Below are positions 1 through 6,886 of a stretch of DNA of 7,784 nucleotides, piece after piece. Numbering within the stretch: the first letter of the stretch is position 1; the number at the start of each line of letters is the position of its first letter. The translations under genes were made by a program, and so were the position numbers. The notes beneath the pieces are model-generated. The model was given only the letters and a program-made list of their open reading frames with translations. It did not search any database and was not told the DNA's origin. The stretch is from Methylomicrobium sp. (GTDB lineage: Bacteria; Pseudomonadota; Gammaproteobacteria; Methylococcales; Methylomonadaceae). The stretch spans positions 1 to 7,784 of the forward strand of contig SLIO01000253.1 in NCBI GenBank assembly GCA_007135635.1. The letters are read 5' to 3'.

Positions 1-2646
1 CGCCCGATCATTGTCCGGATCGAAAGTCGTTCCGAACTCATCTAGCTCTAACCTGATAAAGCGTTCCTTCAATCTGGAAAACGCATTCCATAGCGTGGTA
101 TCCATGACAACTTCGTTACCGATCGACACGATCACCCTTGCCAATTCGGGTATTCGAGTCCTAGTCGCAATTAGATAAATCGGTTGAACATAGAGAATCG
201 AGTTTTTCATCGGCAAAATAATCATCCGCCCCATTTCCACTCGGGAACCGCGTTGGTCCCAGAGTGTCAATTGAGCTGAGATCTCCGGGTCTTGCTCAAT
301 CAAAGCCTCAACCTGTGCCGGTCCGTTGACTTGTACCTCCTTCGCGAATTGGTAAATCGTTATGCTTTTTTTGAAGGAGTCGTCGCACTTTTCTCTATCC
401 ATCACACTGGCAACGCCGACCATGCTCAAGTTCTGATTGTTGATCGGCGTCATCGGATTGATCATGACGAATTCTTCCTTGCCGCCGCAATGCCCTAAAT
501 CTACCGTTTGATAATATGGCTTGACCTCTTTGCCTCTCACTTCCGCAAAATTCCAAGTCTCGGCCTGTTGATAAAACAATGCCGGGTCACGTTGATGATA
601 TTTGGCATAGACTTTCATCTGTAAATAGAACAGGTCGCGCGGAAAACGCAATTGTTGCTTTAATTCTCTCGGCATTTCGTCGATATCGCGGAATACGCCG
701 GGGTAAGCCCTGTCGTAAGCCTGAATGATCACATCCGACGGATCGGAAACATAAAAACGAGTGAAACCGCTGTAAGCATCGACGGTGATCTTGACCGAAT
801 TGCGGATATAGTTGAATTCCTTGCTGCCGTCTAAAAAATCATCCTCGGCCGATTTCGATACCGGATACCAATTCGACAAGGTATAGGCGTCTTGCACCCA
901 ATAGAAGCGGTTTTTCGTGACAACCAGATAAGGGTCTTTATCTAAATGCAGAAAAGGCGCTAGGTGACTAATACGATCGACGATATTACGACGAATCAAC
1001 AAGCGGCTTTCTCGAGAGATATTGGTCGAGAAAAATATTTTTTCATCGTTGAAAAAAAACGAAAACAAGGCCTTTCTAAACAACGATGGAATCGGGATAC
1101 CACCTTTGCCGACATAGGGCGCATCGACCGCAGGATCGGGACGCGAGCCCGAAAGCGCAACCACATCGAGCTTATTCGGTACGATAGCGTATGTATAATC
1201 CTCCATTCCGTAATAAATATCAGGATGTTTGACTTCTAATCCGACTGTGGAACTTAAATTCAAGTCCCGCAAATACCAACGGATTGGATTACCGGCATCT
1301 TGCGCAGCCGGTGTCACCACCGCGCCGAATCCATGCGTAAAACGCAAATGCGTGTTTTCCCAGTTTTGCGCTTCCTCGGGGAGCTTGGAGATATTCATTT
1401 CTCGTGCGGCAAGATTGACCTGACGTTTGAAACCGTCGATGAAATAACGGCCTTCATCAACATCGAGAAAATGATAATACGGCCGGATACTTTGAATCTG
1501 GTTGTAAACATCGCCTAAAAATTCACGATCCCAAACCGGAATATTTTCGAAACGTCTTCGGGTGCTCCATGCTTCGATATCCTTGGTCGGGTCAAGCGTT
1601 ACCGTAAAATCAACGATATCGATATTTTTTAAATCATAGGCATCGCGAGTCGCGACAATATTGTGATCGATAAACGGGCGCTGCGTCCTGACCGGGTTAG
1701 GCTTGACGATAAATTTATCGATCAATTGCGGTATAAATTTGACCTCTTGCAGGCCCAACGCACTAACAAAAACTCCCAATGAAATCAAAAACGGGACTTT
1801 AGTCCGCGTCGTTTCGGAGAAATAATAAAACAGCAATGAAATCGCAGCAGCCAGAAATCCAAGAATCGAGAGCCAAATCAACGGTAGTTGATAACGTATT
1901 TCTATAAAGCCGGGTCCTGAAAAAACCGGCTCGTGTCGGTCGACATAAAGCAGCGAAAACCGGTACAGTAAGAAACCCCAAACGACGAATAACACGACAA
2001 AGCCAAATAATACCGCTAAGTGAATCTTTGCGGCTTTGGGGAATTCCTTGGATTGACTCGGAATAAACGTATGCTGTACCCAGTATTGAAAAGCGACCAT
2101 TGCGAAAATAATGATCGCGGTAGCTAGTAACTCTTCCTGGATGAGTAAATAAATCGGGTAAGACAGCAAATAAAAGCCGATGTCATGTCCGTAAACGGGC
2201 TCAACGACTCCGGATGACCCGCCGAAGAAATACAGCAGTCCCGTTTCCCATTGCTTGTAGAACGGGATCGCGATCACAATGGCTAAAATCAATGCGACCG
2301 GCGTCGAAAATTTAATCGACAAGCTCATGAACAGATCGGCTAGTCGATCGAAGCGCTTGCGCTTGCTCGGATCTTGCAATACATCCTGATTGGGGTTGAA
2401 ACCTAGATAACGGGCCGCCAACCAGAAATGCAAAAAGAAAATCGAAAAGAAAACCGCGGTAACCGCGCCAGAAAGAAAAAAGCGGTAAAGCAATCTCAGC
2501 CAAAAATAGCCTTCAAACCTTAATGCTTTAAACCACCAATAATCGACGATCAGCTCGAGAAATACGAAATAGAATGCGACATAAACGACAAGCAATATGC
2601 CGAGGGTTGCCGCAATAATTTTGGTTAAATGTCTCGGAATCCGCAT
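1..2646 (-). CDS. UPF0182 (COG1615) family large integral membrane protein, 3'-truncated by window edge
   Basis: The frame is open without a stop from an ATG at 2646 to base 1, giving 882 codons; the stop lies outside the window. The start is supported by GAGGAA five bases upstream of the ATG. The N-terminal third is very hydrophobic, with about seven likely membrane helices (roughly residues 10-30, 55-77, 115-130, 170-190, 208-234, 253-276, 284-302). A long soluble region follows. It carries segments I recognise from UPF0182 proteins: RPYYHFLDVDEGRYFIDG (388-405), HLRFTHGFGAVVTP (433-446), then near the C-terminus EEFVMINPMTP, QDPEISAQLTLWDQRGSR, ILYVQPIYL and PELARVIVSIGNEVVM. Family members are usually about 900-1000 residues, so only a short tail should be missing. 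The family is widespread but its function is unknown; the topology suggests a membrane anchor with a large domain on one face. It follows pepN after 425 bp and probably has its own promoter. Family assignment is confident; no function can be given. Confidence 0.93.
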   Translation of the reverse strand, partial: MRIPRHLTKIIAATLGILLVVYVAFYFVFLELIVDYWWFKALRFEGYFWLRLLYRFFLSGAVTAVFFSIFFLHFWLAARYLGFNPNQDVLQDPSKRKRFDRLADLFMSLSIKFSTPVALILAIVIAIPFYKQWETGLLYFFGGSSGVVEPVYGHDIGFYLLSYPIYLLIQEELLATAIIIFAMVAFQYWVQHTFIPSQSKEFPKAAKIHLAVLFGFVVLFVVWGFLLYRFSLLYVDRHEPVFSGPGFIEIRYQLPLIWLSILGFLAAAISLLFYYFSETTRTKVPFLISLGVFVSALGLQEVKFIPQLIDKFIVKPNPVRTQRPFIDHNIVATRDAYDLKNIDIVDFTVTLDPTKDIEAWSTRRRFENIPVWDREFLGDVYNQIQSIRPYYHFLDVDEGRYFIDGFKRQVNLAAREMNISKLPEEAQNWENTHLRFTHGFGAVVTPAAQDAGNPIRWYLRDLNLSSTVGLEVKHPDIYYGMEDYTYAIVPNKLDVVALSGSRPDPAVDAPYVGKGGIPIPSLFRKALFSFFFNDEKIFFSTNISRESRLLIRRNIVDRISHLAPFLHLDKDPYLVVTKNRFYWVQDAYTLSNWYPVSKSAEDDFLDGSKEFNYIRNSVKITVDAYSGFTRFYVSDPSDVIIQAYDRAYPGVFRDIDEMPRELKQQLRFPRDLFYLQMKVYAKYHQRDPALFYQQAETWNFAEVRGKEVKPYYQTVDLGHCGGKEEFVMINPMTPINNQNLSMVGVASVMDREKCDDSFKKSITIYQFAKEVQVNGPAQVEALIEQDPEISAQLTLWDQRGSRVEMGRMIILPMKNSILYVQPIYLIATRTRIPELARVIVSIGNEVVMDTTLWNAFSRLKERFIRLELDEFGTTFDPDNDRA

Positions 2647-2652
2647 AGTTTC
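2647..2652 (-). promoter_or_regulatory. Approximate Shine-Dalgarno region of the UPF0182 gene
   Basis: Reading the minus strand, the bases before the ATG at 2646 are TTAATGAGGAAACT. The purine stretch GAGGAA ends about three to five bases from the start codon, a normal position for a ribosome-binding site. It fixes the start of the UPF0182 gene. It also stands out because the pepN and moaB starts in this window lack such a site. The purine core covers about 2650-2655, so the coordinates given are approximate. Confidence 0.6.
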
Positions 2653-2699
2653 CTCATTAAATCTATGGCTTTACGCATTATTCTTGTCTAAATGCCCGT

Positions 2700-2708
2700 A
2701 TTCTAACA
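2700..2708 (-). promoter_or_regulatory. Candidate extended -10 promoter for the UPF0182 gene
   Basis: The minus strand reads TGTTAGAAT here, matching the extended -10 pattern TGnTATAAT with one mismatch in the hexamer (TAGAAT). Transcription would start near 2693, leaving a leader of about 47 bases before the ATG at 2646. No good -35 lies at the normal distance; a TTGACT further upstream is about 30 bases away, which is too far. The leader could form a small hairpin, GCATT (2691-2695) with AATGC (2675-2679). This is a motif-based guess. Confidence 0.35.
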
Positions 2709-2798
2709 CCCATCGACGAATTTGCCTCGTTATGGAGTCAAGGCCTAGGTATCTATTCATCGATATGTAACCCGGCACGGAAAAGCCGAAACCAAGGA

Positions 2799-2811
2799 GG
2801 AAATTATTTCC
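2799..2811. repeat. 13-bp perfect palindrome (GGAAAT-T-ATTTCC)
   Basis: Six-base arms surround one central base. It lies about 150 bp upstream of the UPF0182 start, upstream of the candidate promoter, so it could be a protein-binding site. AT-rich palindromes of this size also arise by chance, and I cannot name a binding protein. Confidence 0.4.
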
Positions 2812-2905
2812 CTAAATAAACTAATTGATAGCCTTTCTGCCACTGAGTAAAACAGCATATGAGCGTCCATATTTCTTTTATTCCAATCGCACTTCGAATT
2901 TCGGC

Positions 2906-2922
2906 AGCACCCGAGGGGCGCT
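2906..2922. repeat. GC-rich short hairpin
   Basis: AGCACCC and GGGCGCT pair around the loop GAG. In the minus-strand transcript the one imperfect position becomes a G-U pair, so the RNA would form a seven-pair stem with a three-base loop. No T-run follows on either strand, so it does not look like an intrinsic terminator. It could be part of a folded repeat together with the inverted repeat at 2963-3018. Confidence 0.45.
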
Positions 2923-2962
2923 GGGGTGTGCGGCATAGATCCTACATGCGTGTATTCACCCA

Positions 2963-3018
2963 GCACCTAAATTCCAAAGTCATTGACTATGGTTAACTAT
3001 CTTGGGTAATTTAGGTGC
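2963..3018. repeat. Perfect 11-bp inverted repeat enclosing a near-perfect 19-bp palindrome
   Basis: The arms GCACCTAAATT (2963-2973) and AATTTAGGTGC (3008-3018) match exactly and are 34 bases apart. Right after the left arm, 2974-2992 is itself a near-perfect palindrome: CCA-a-AGTCA, a central T, TGACT-a-TGG, with eight of nine positions pairing. The remaining spacer contains GTTAAC. The structure lies 54-109 bp past the pepN stop. It lacks the T-run of an intrinsic terminator, but an RNA stem this long could protect the 3' end of pepN mRNA. It could also be the end of a small dispersed repeat (REP or MITE-like). The symmetry is directly visible; the role is inferred. Confidence 0.7.
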
Positions 3019-3071
3019 CGAATCCTTCGACGGACACACCGGCGAAATTTGACTCGCAAAGGGGATATCTT

Positions 3072-5720
3072 TCATGCCAAGCTTTTGCTTGCCACTTCAT
3101 AAACATCTTTGGAAATCGCCTCGGTCGACATGATGCGTTCGAGCTCGGCTTTCATCAAAGCTTGCCGGGCCTCATCATAACGCCTCCATTGCGTCAATGC
3201 GCCTACCATCCTCGAAGCGACTTGAGGATTGAGCGTATTCAATTCGATGATCCTGTCGGCCAAAAATCGATACCCTTGCCCATTGGCCGCATGAAAATGC
3301 AACGGATTGGCCTGACTAAACGAACCGACCAACGCACGAACCCGGTTAGGGTTTTTTAAATCGAAGTCGGAGTGCTTCAACAACCTTTGCACTACCTCGA
3401 AAGTGTCCGGTGGTGTGGCGGTTGCCTGCAAGGTGAACCACTTATCTAAAACCAGCGCTTCATCGCACCATTGTCGGTAAAAAGCCTCCAGGCAAGTTGC
3501 ACGAGCCGGATGCAGGGAATTGACGATGATGTTCAACGCCGCGATTTGATCGGTCATGTTTTTGGCTGTGTCGAATTGCTTGAGCGACCAGTGCTGTATT
3601 TCGTTTTCTTCCAGTTTGCTCAAATAACCGAGGCAAACGTTCTTTACTCGGCGGCGACCGATTGCTTTGGCATCAAAACAGCCGGACTCATCGCGGTGAT
3701 TATCCAGATACAGGCCTCTTAAATCATCCTCCAAATGTGCGGCGATTTGTTTGGCGACAAATTCTCGTGTCGTATGAATCGCTTCGACATCGACGACCCG
3801 CATTTGTTCAGCGAGATAATTTTCCGAAGGCAAACTTAGCAACAGCGCAAAATACGATAAATCCAGCCAGCCGTGCTGAGCGATTTTTTGATAGGCTTCG
3901 ATCAAGACCGGGTTGATCTCAAGCGAACGGCCGTTTTGTAAATCTTCTATTAGTTCTGCAATGACGCGTCCGGCCAACTGCTGTCCGGCCTCCCAGCGGT
4001 TGAAAGTGTCCGGGTCATGGCTTAACAAGAAAGCCTGCTCTTCGAGCGAGCGCTGCATCTTGAGTTTGACCGGCGCCGAAAAGCCGCGCAACAACGAAAT
4101 TACCGGTTTTTGCGGCAATTGCTCAAATACAAAGGTTTGTTCGGTCTCGGTTAATTCGAGCACGATTTTATGGCTGGCTTGTTCGCTGCCTTGCAATCGG
4201 CATTGCGCCGGGTTGCCGTCCGGCGAGATCAATCCGGTTTTAATCGGAATATGCAACGGTTCCTTGCGAGGCTGCCCGGGTGTTGGCGGATTGTCTTGCC
4301 TGATTGTCAATGCCAATGTTTGTGAGGCGCTATCGTAATGCTCCGAAACGGTCAGTACCGGCGTCCCTGCCTGTGAGTACCAACGCCGAAATTGTGTCAA
4401 GTCGACATCATTGGCAGCTTCCATCGCATTAACGAAGTCGTCACAAGTGACTGCCTGCCCGTCGTGGCGCTGAAAGTATAAATCACAGCCTTTACGAAAA
4501 CCTTGCGGACCCAGCAATGTGTGCAACATCCGCACGACTTCGGCGCCTTTTTCATAGACCGTCAAGGTATAAAAGTTATTGATCTCGATATAGGCGTCGG
4601 GCCGGATCGGATGTGACAGCGGTCCTGCGTCCTCGGCAAACTGCCGGGTACGCAATGCGTTAACGTCTTCTATACGTTTGACTGCTTTCGAGGTCCGGTC
4701 GCCGGTGAACTCCTGATCGCGGAAGACAGTAAACCCCTCCTTCAGGCTCAACTGAAACCAATCCCGGCAAGTCACGCGGTTGCCGCTCCAATTATGGAAA
4801 TATTCATGGCCGATCACGCCTTCGATATGCTCGTAATCGCTGTCGGTGGCGGTGTCTGGGCGAGCCAAGACGAATTTGGTATTGAAAACATTCAGGCCTT
4901 TGTTTTCCATCGCGCCCATGTTGAAATGACCGACCGCGACGATCATATACAGATCGAGATCATATTCGAGTCCGTAAGTCTCCTCGTCCCAGCGCATCGC
5001 ATTTTTCAGCGATTGCATCGCATGATCGCATTTATCGAGATCGTGCGCTTCGACAAAGATTTCAAGCGCTATTTTTCGGTCCGACTGTGTAGTAAAGCTA
5101 TCTCTGACGCGTTCCAGCTGCCCCGCCACCAGCGCAAACAAATAACATGGCTTATTAAACGGGTCTTCCCAAGTAACCCAGTGTTTATTATCGGGCAATT
5201 CGCCCTGGGTCTTTTTGTTGCCGTTCGACAGCAATACCGGATATTTATCCTTGTCACCAACCAGCGTGGTTGTGAAGCGGCTCATCACATCGGGCCGATC
5301 TAGATAATAAGTAATCTTGCGAAAGCCTTCCGCCTCGCATTGCGTGCACAGCATGTTTTTAGAGAGATACAATCCTTCCAGCGCGGTGTTGGCTTTGGGG
5401 TTAATCGTATTTTCGATCGTGACAATGAATTTTTCGTGCTGCGGCACTTCGTGAACAACTAAGGCTTCCGGCGTTTGCACATAGCAATCGGCGCTCAGCC
5501 TGGTTCCGTTCAACCGAACATCATGCAGCTTCAGGTTTTCGCCAAGCAGCGTCAAAGGGCTGCCCTCTGCTTTCGATGCTGGGTTTCTGCTCATCGTCAA
5601 CGTGGCAACGACTCGCGTGCATTCGTCATCCAGCATAAAATTCAAGTCGGTATCGTGAATCAGATATTCCGGCGGTTTGTAATCTTTGAGATAGATCGTT
5701 TGAGGAGAGGCGTCACGCAT
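3072..5720 (-). CDS. pepN: Aminopeptidase N (M1 family zinc metallopeptidase)
   Basis: This 882-residue cytosolic enzyme removes N-terminal amino acids from peptides and completes the breakdown of protein fragments. The N-terminal beta domain spans roughly 1-230, the M1 catalytic domain about 235-445, a beta sandwich (DUF3458 type) about 450-550, and an alpha-helical C-terminal domain runs to the end. The exopeptidase motif GAMEN is at 269-273. The zinc site HEYFH at 305-309 is followed by LKEG with the third ligand Glu328, so H305, H309 and E328 bind zinc and E306 is the general base. Tyr389 in TVYEKG matches the catalytic Tyr381 of E. coli PepN, and Glu129 in CTQCEAEGF matches Glu121. All key residues are present, and the length is close to the 870 residues of the E. 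coli enzyme. An in-frame stop lies just upstream of the ATG at 5720, making that the first possible start. No clear Shine-Dalgarno precedes it. It is flanked by gaps of 239 and 425 bp, so it is probably transcribed alone. Confidence 0.98.
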   Translation of the reverse strand: MRDASPQTIYLKDYKPPEYLIHDTDLNFMLDDECTRVVATLTMSRNPASKAEGSPLTLLGENLKLHDVRLNGTRLSADCYVQTPEALVVHEVPQHEKFIVTIENTINPKANTALEGLYLSKNMLCTQCEAEGFRKITYYLDRPDVMSRFTTTLVGDKDKYPVLLSNGNKKTQGELPDNKHWVTWEDPFNKPCYLFALVAGQLERVRDSFTTQSDRKIALEIFVEAHDLDKCDHAMQSLKNAMRWDEETYGLEYDLDLYMIVAVGHFNMGAMENKGLNVFNTKFVLARPDTATDSDYEHIEGVIGHEYFHNWSGNRVTCRDWFQLSLKEGFTVFRDQEFTGDRTSKAVKRIEDVNALRTRQFAEDAGPLSHPIRPDAYIEINNFYTLTVYEKGAEVVRMLHTLLGPQGFRKGCDLYFQRHDGQAVTCDDFVNAMEAANDVDLTQFRRWYSQAGTPVLTVSEHYDSASQTLALTIRQDNPPTPGQPRKEPLHIPIKTGLISPDGNPAQCRLQGSEQASHKIVLELTETEQTFVFEQLPQKPVISLLRGFSAPVKLKMQRSLEEQAFLLSHDPDTFNRWEAGQQLAGRVIAELIEDLQNGRSLEINPVLIEAYQKIAQHGWLDLSYFALLLSLPSENYLAEQMRVVDVEAIHTTREFVAKQIAAHLEDDLRGLYLDNHRDESGCFDAKAIGRRRVKNVCLGYLSKLEENEIQHWSLKQFDTAKNMTDQIAALNIIVNSLHPARATCLEAFYRQWCDEALVLDKWFTLQATATPPDTFEVVQRLLKHSDFDLKNPNRVRALVGSFSQANPLHFHAANGQGYRFLADRIIELNTLNPQVASRMVGALTQWRRYDEARQALMKAELERIMSTEAISKDVYEVASKSLA

Positions 5721-5754
5721 GATTCAATTCAATAATGTAGTGAAAGGGAGTTTT

Positions 5755-5769
5755 CGGTAAAGTTTACCG
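5755..5769. promoter_or_regulatory. 15-bp perfect palindrome upstream of pepN, possible operator
   Basis: CGGTAAA and TTTACCG flank a single central G. The symmetry extends outward after one mismatch into flanking T and A runs (TTT...AAA). It lies 34-49 bp upstream of the pepN ATG. Reading toward pepN it is not followed by a T-run, so it is more likely a dyad protein-binding site or a leader hairpin than a terminator. I cannot assign a regulator. Confidence 0.45.
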
Positions 5770-5904
5770 TAAAAATGAACTAATTAATGCTTTGTTCGGT
5801 TGAGTCGGTTGCTTTTATAAGCATTAAAGATATTGAAGGGAAACCATAAAACAAGATCTTCATGGTGAAGTGAAAATTCCTAATTCGGCCGCGCAGGAGG
5901 GCGC

Positions 5905-5943
5905 AAAAAAATAGACCCCACCCGTTTAATCGAATCCTCGGTG
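5905..5943 (-). terminator. Weak candidate terminator of the degQ-moaB-DUF423 operon
   Basis: On the minus strand, CACCG and CGGGTG (5919-5943) can pair with one bulge around a 14-base loop. A run of seven T residues (5905-5911) follows a few bases later. It lies 16 bp past the DUF423 stop, where a terminator is expected. The stem is short and its distance from the T-run is larger than usual, so this is tentative. Confidence 0.3.
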
Positions 5944-5959
5944 TTTTATTATTCGCCTT

Positions 5960-6337
5960 CTATCTCTGTTCTTTTGCGGCATATAAAGCCAACGATACCC
6001 AAGCGGCGATAAATGCAAGTCCGCCGAATGGCGTAATCATGCCCAACCATTTTTGGTCGAGCAAAGTCAAAAGATACAAACTGCCCGAAAATAGCACGAT
6101 GCCTGCAAACATGAGCCAAGCCGACCATGACAACAACGCTTGTCGAGGATTTTGCCGGTGCATTAGACCGATTGCACACAAACCTAACGCATGCCACATC
6201 TGGTAAGTCACTCCGGTTTTGTAAACCTCGAGCATGTCGGGGCTTAGCACCGACTTTAAACCATGCGCGCCGAATGCGCCCAAGCCAACGCCAATGCTGG
6301 CACACACCGCGCCGATGACTAAAAAATTCCAACGCAT
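5960..6337 (-). CDS. DUF423 (COG2363, YgdD-type) small inner-membrane protein
   Basis: This 125-residue protein has about four membrane helices (roughly 5-24, 45-60, 68-92, 99-120) and little outside the membrane. The segment GAFGAHGLK (20-28), the WHALGL region (49-54), GSLYLL (85-90) and ITPFGG (101-106) match the DUF423 family, which includes E. coli YgdD. Length and topology are normal for the family, whose function is not established. The gene starts one base after the moaB stop codon (TAA, one A, then ATG). Its ribosome-binding site AAAGGAG overlaps the last codons of moaB, which indicates translational coupling. It should be the last gene of the degQ-moaB operon. A 127-codon frame overlaps it almost entirely in another phase; the frame chosen here has the clear membrane pattern, the family motifs and the ribosome-binding site. 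Confidence 0.93.
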   Translation of the reverse strand: MRWNFLVIGAVCASIGVGLGAFGAHGLKSVLSPDMLEVYKTGVTYQMWHALGLCAIGLMHRQNPRQALLSWSAWLMFAGIVLFSGSLYLLTLLDQKWLGMITPFGGLAFIAAWVSLALYAAKEQR

Positions 6338-6338
6338 T

Positions 6339-6857
6339 TTATCGCTCCTTTAGACGCGGCATTAATTGCACTAGATTACAAGGCTTGGTGCGAAAATCCA
6401 GCTGAGCTTCGATCAATTCGTCCCAAGCCGTCTTGCAAGCATTCGACGAACCCGGCAAACAAAAAATATAGGTTCCGTTGGCGACGCCGGACACCGCGCG
6501 CGACTGTATCGTCGACGTTTTGATTGTTTGATAGGAAATCATTCGAAACACTTCGCCGAAGCCGTCTAAGGTCTTATCGAGCAACGGCTCCACCGCTTCC
6601 GGCGTTCCGTCTCGACCGGTGACGCCGGTGCCGCCTGTGGTCAGCACTGCATCGATCGAGTCATCGGCGATCCACTCCGATAGCGCCGCTCTGATGCGAT
6701 AAATATTATCCGGAACGATTTTTTTTTCGGCAATGCGATGGCCCGAGGCAAGCGCTTTATCGACCAGTATTTTACCCGAAACGTCATCGGCTTCGTTACG
6801 GGTATCGGATACCGTCAGTACGGCAATATTGAGTGGAATAAATGTTCTTTCGGTCAT
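6339..6857 (-). CDS. moaB: MoaB-type molybdenum cofactor biosynthesis protein
   Basis: This 172-residue cytosolic protein of the MoaB/MogA fold aligns well by eye with E. coli MoaB (170 residues). Family landmarks are IAVLTVSDTR (11-20), the molybdopterin-binding loop TTGGTG (73-78), the acidic RDGTPEA (82-88), GFGEVFRM (99-106), TSTIQSRAVSGVANGT (114-129) and LPGSSNACKTAW (134-145). In the pathway, members of this superfamily adenylylate molybdopterin before molybdenum insertion. In E. coli that reaction is done by MogA and MoaB is dispensable, so the exact role here is uncertain. The ATG at 6857 gives an N-terminus matching the family. The bases before it (CAGCCCCA) show no Shine-Dalgarno, so translation may depend on the upstream degQ, whose stop is 29 bp away. 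No other molybdenum-cofactor genes are in the window. Confidence 0.95.
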   Translation of the reverse strand: MTERTFIPLNIAVLTVSDTRNEADDVSGKILVDKALASGHRIAEKKIVPDNIYRIRAALSEWIADDSIDAVLTTGGTGVTGRDGTPEAVEPLLDKTLDGFGEVFRMISYQTIKTSTIQSRAVSGVANGTYIFCLPGSSNACKTAWDELIEAQLDFRTKPCNLVQLMPRLKER

Positions 6858-6886
6858 TGGGGCTGTAATTAGTGAGTTAAAAACGG

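Larger units (their letters stand above)
2647..3071. other. 425-bp intergenic spacer with several inverted repeats
   Basis: This gap between the pepN stop and the UPF0182 start has no convincing gene. A 69-codon GTG-started frame on the minus strand (2757-2966) has no ribosome-binding site, starts inside an inverted-repeat arm and resembles no family I know. The spacer holds, from right to left, an 11-bp perfect inverted repeat enclosing a near-palindrome (2963-3018), a GC-rich hairpin (2906-2922), a 13-bp palindrome (2799-2811) and a candidate promoter (about 2700). None is followed by a clear run of T in the direction of transcription, so I call no intrinsic terminator for pepN. The density of dyad symmetry suggests a non-coding repeat element or its remnant. 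Confidence 0.6.
5721..5959. other. Intergenic spacer between the DUF423 gene and pepN, presumed pepN promoter region
   Basis: This AT-rich 239-bp gap should hold the end of the upstream transcript and the pepN promoter. I see no strong sigma-70 promoter. The best weak minus-strand candidates are TTGTTT (about 5847-5852) with TATCTT 16 bases downstream, and a lone TATAAA-like stretch at about 5814-5819. A short hairpin, CTTCA-TGG-TGAAG at 5858-5870, is followed on the minus strand by a T-rich stretch. A GCGC-AGGAGG-GCGC hairpin at 5891-5904 has its T-run on the wrong side to terminate minus-strand transcripts. Confidence 0.4.

Noticed and set aside
292..2503. Short frames on both strands across the UPF0182 gene
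   Set aside because: The continuous 882-codon minus-strand frame with family motifs explains the region; the short frames are shadows of it.
2757..2966. 69-codon minus-strand frame in the spacer downstream of pepN
   Set aside because: It begins with GTG inside an inverted-repeat arm, has no ribosome-binding site, shows no familiar motif and covers hairpin-forming sequence. Most likely not a gene.
2963..3018. Integron attC or insertion-sequence end
   Set aside because: GTTAAC occurs in the spacer, but the paired RYYYAAC/GTTRRRY core sites are not arranged as in attC, and no integrase, transposase or target duplication is visible.
3015..5735. Several plus-strand frames of 83-169 codons opposite pepN
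   Set aside because: They are antisense shadows of a strongly conserved aminopeptidase gene, with no motifs or ribosome-binding sites of their own.
5891..5911. GCGC hairpin next to seven A residues as a terminator
   Set aside because: It would suit only plus-strand transcription, and no plus-strand gene lies to its left. On the minus strand the T-run precedes the stem.
5949..6332. 127-codon minus-strand frame overlapping the DUF423 gene
   Set aside because: It is the same DNA in another phase. It is rich in Arg, Cys and His without domain motifs, whereas the DUF423 frame has the membrane helices, family motifs and a ribosome-binding site.
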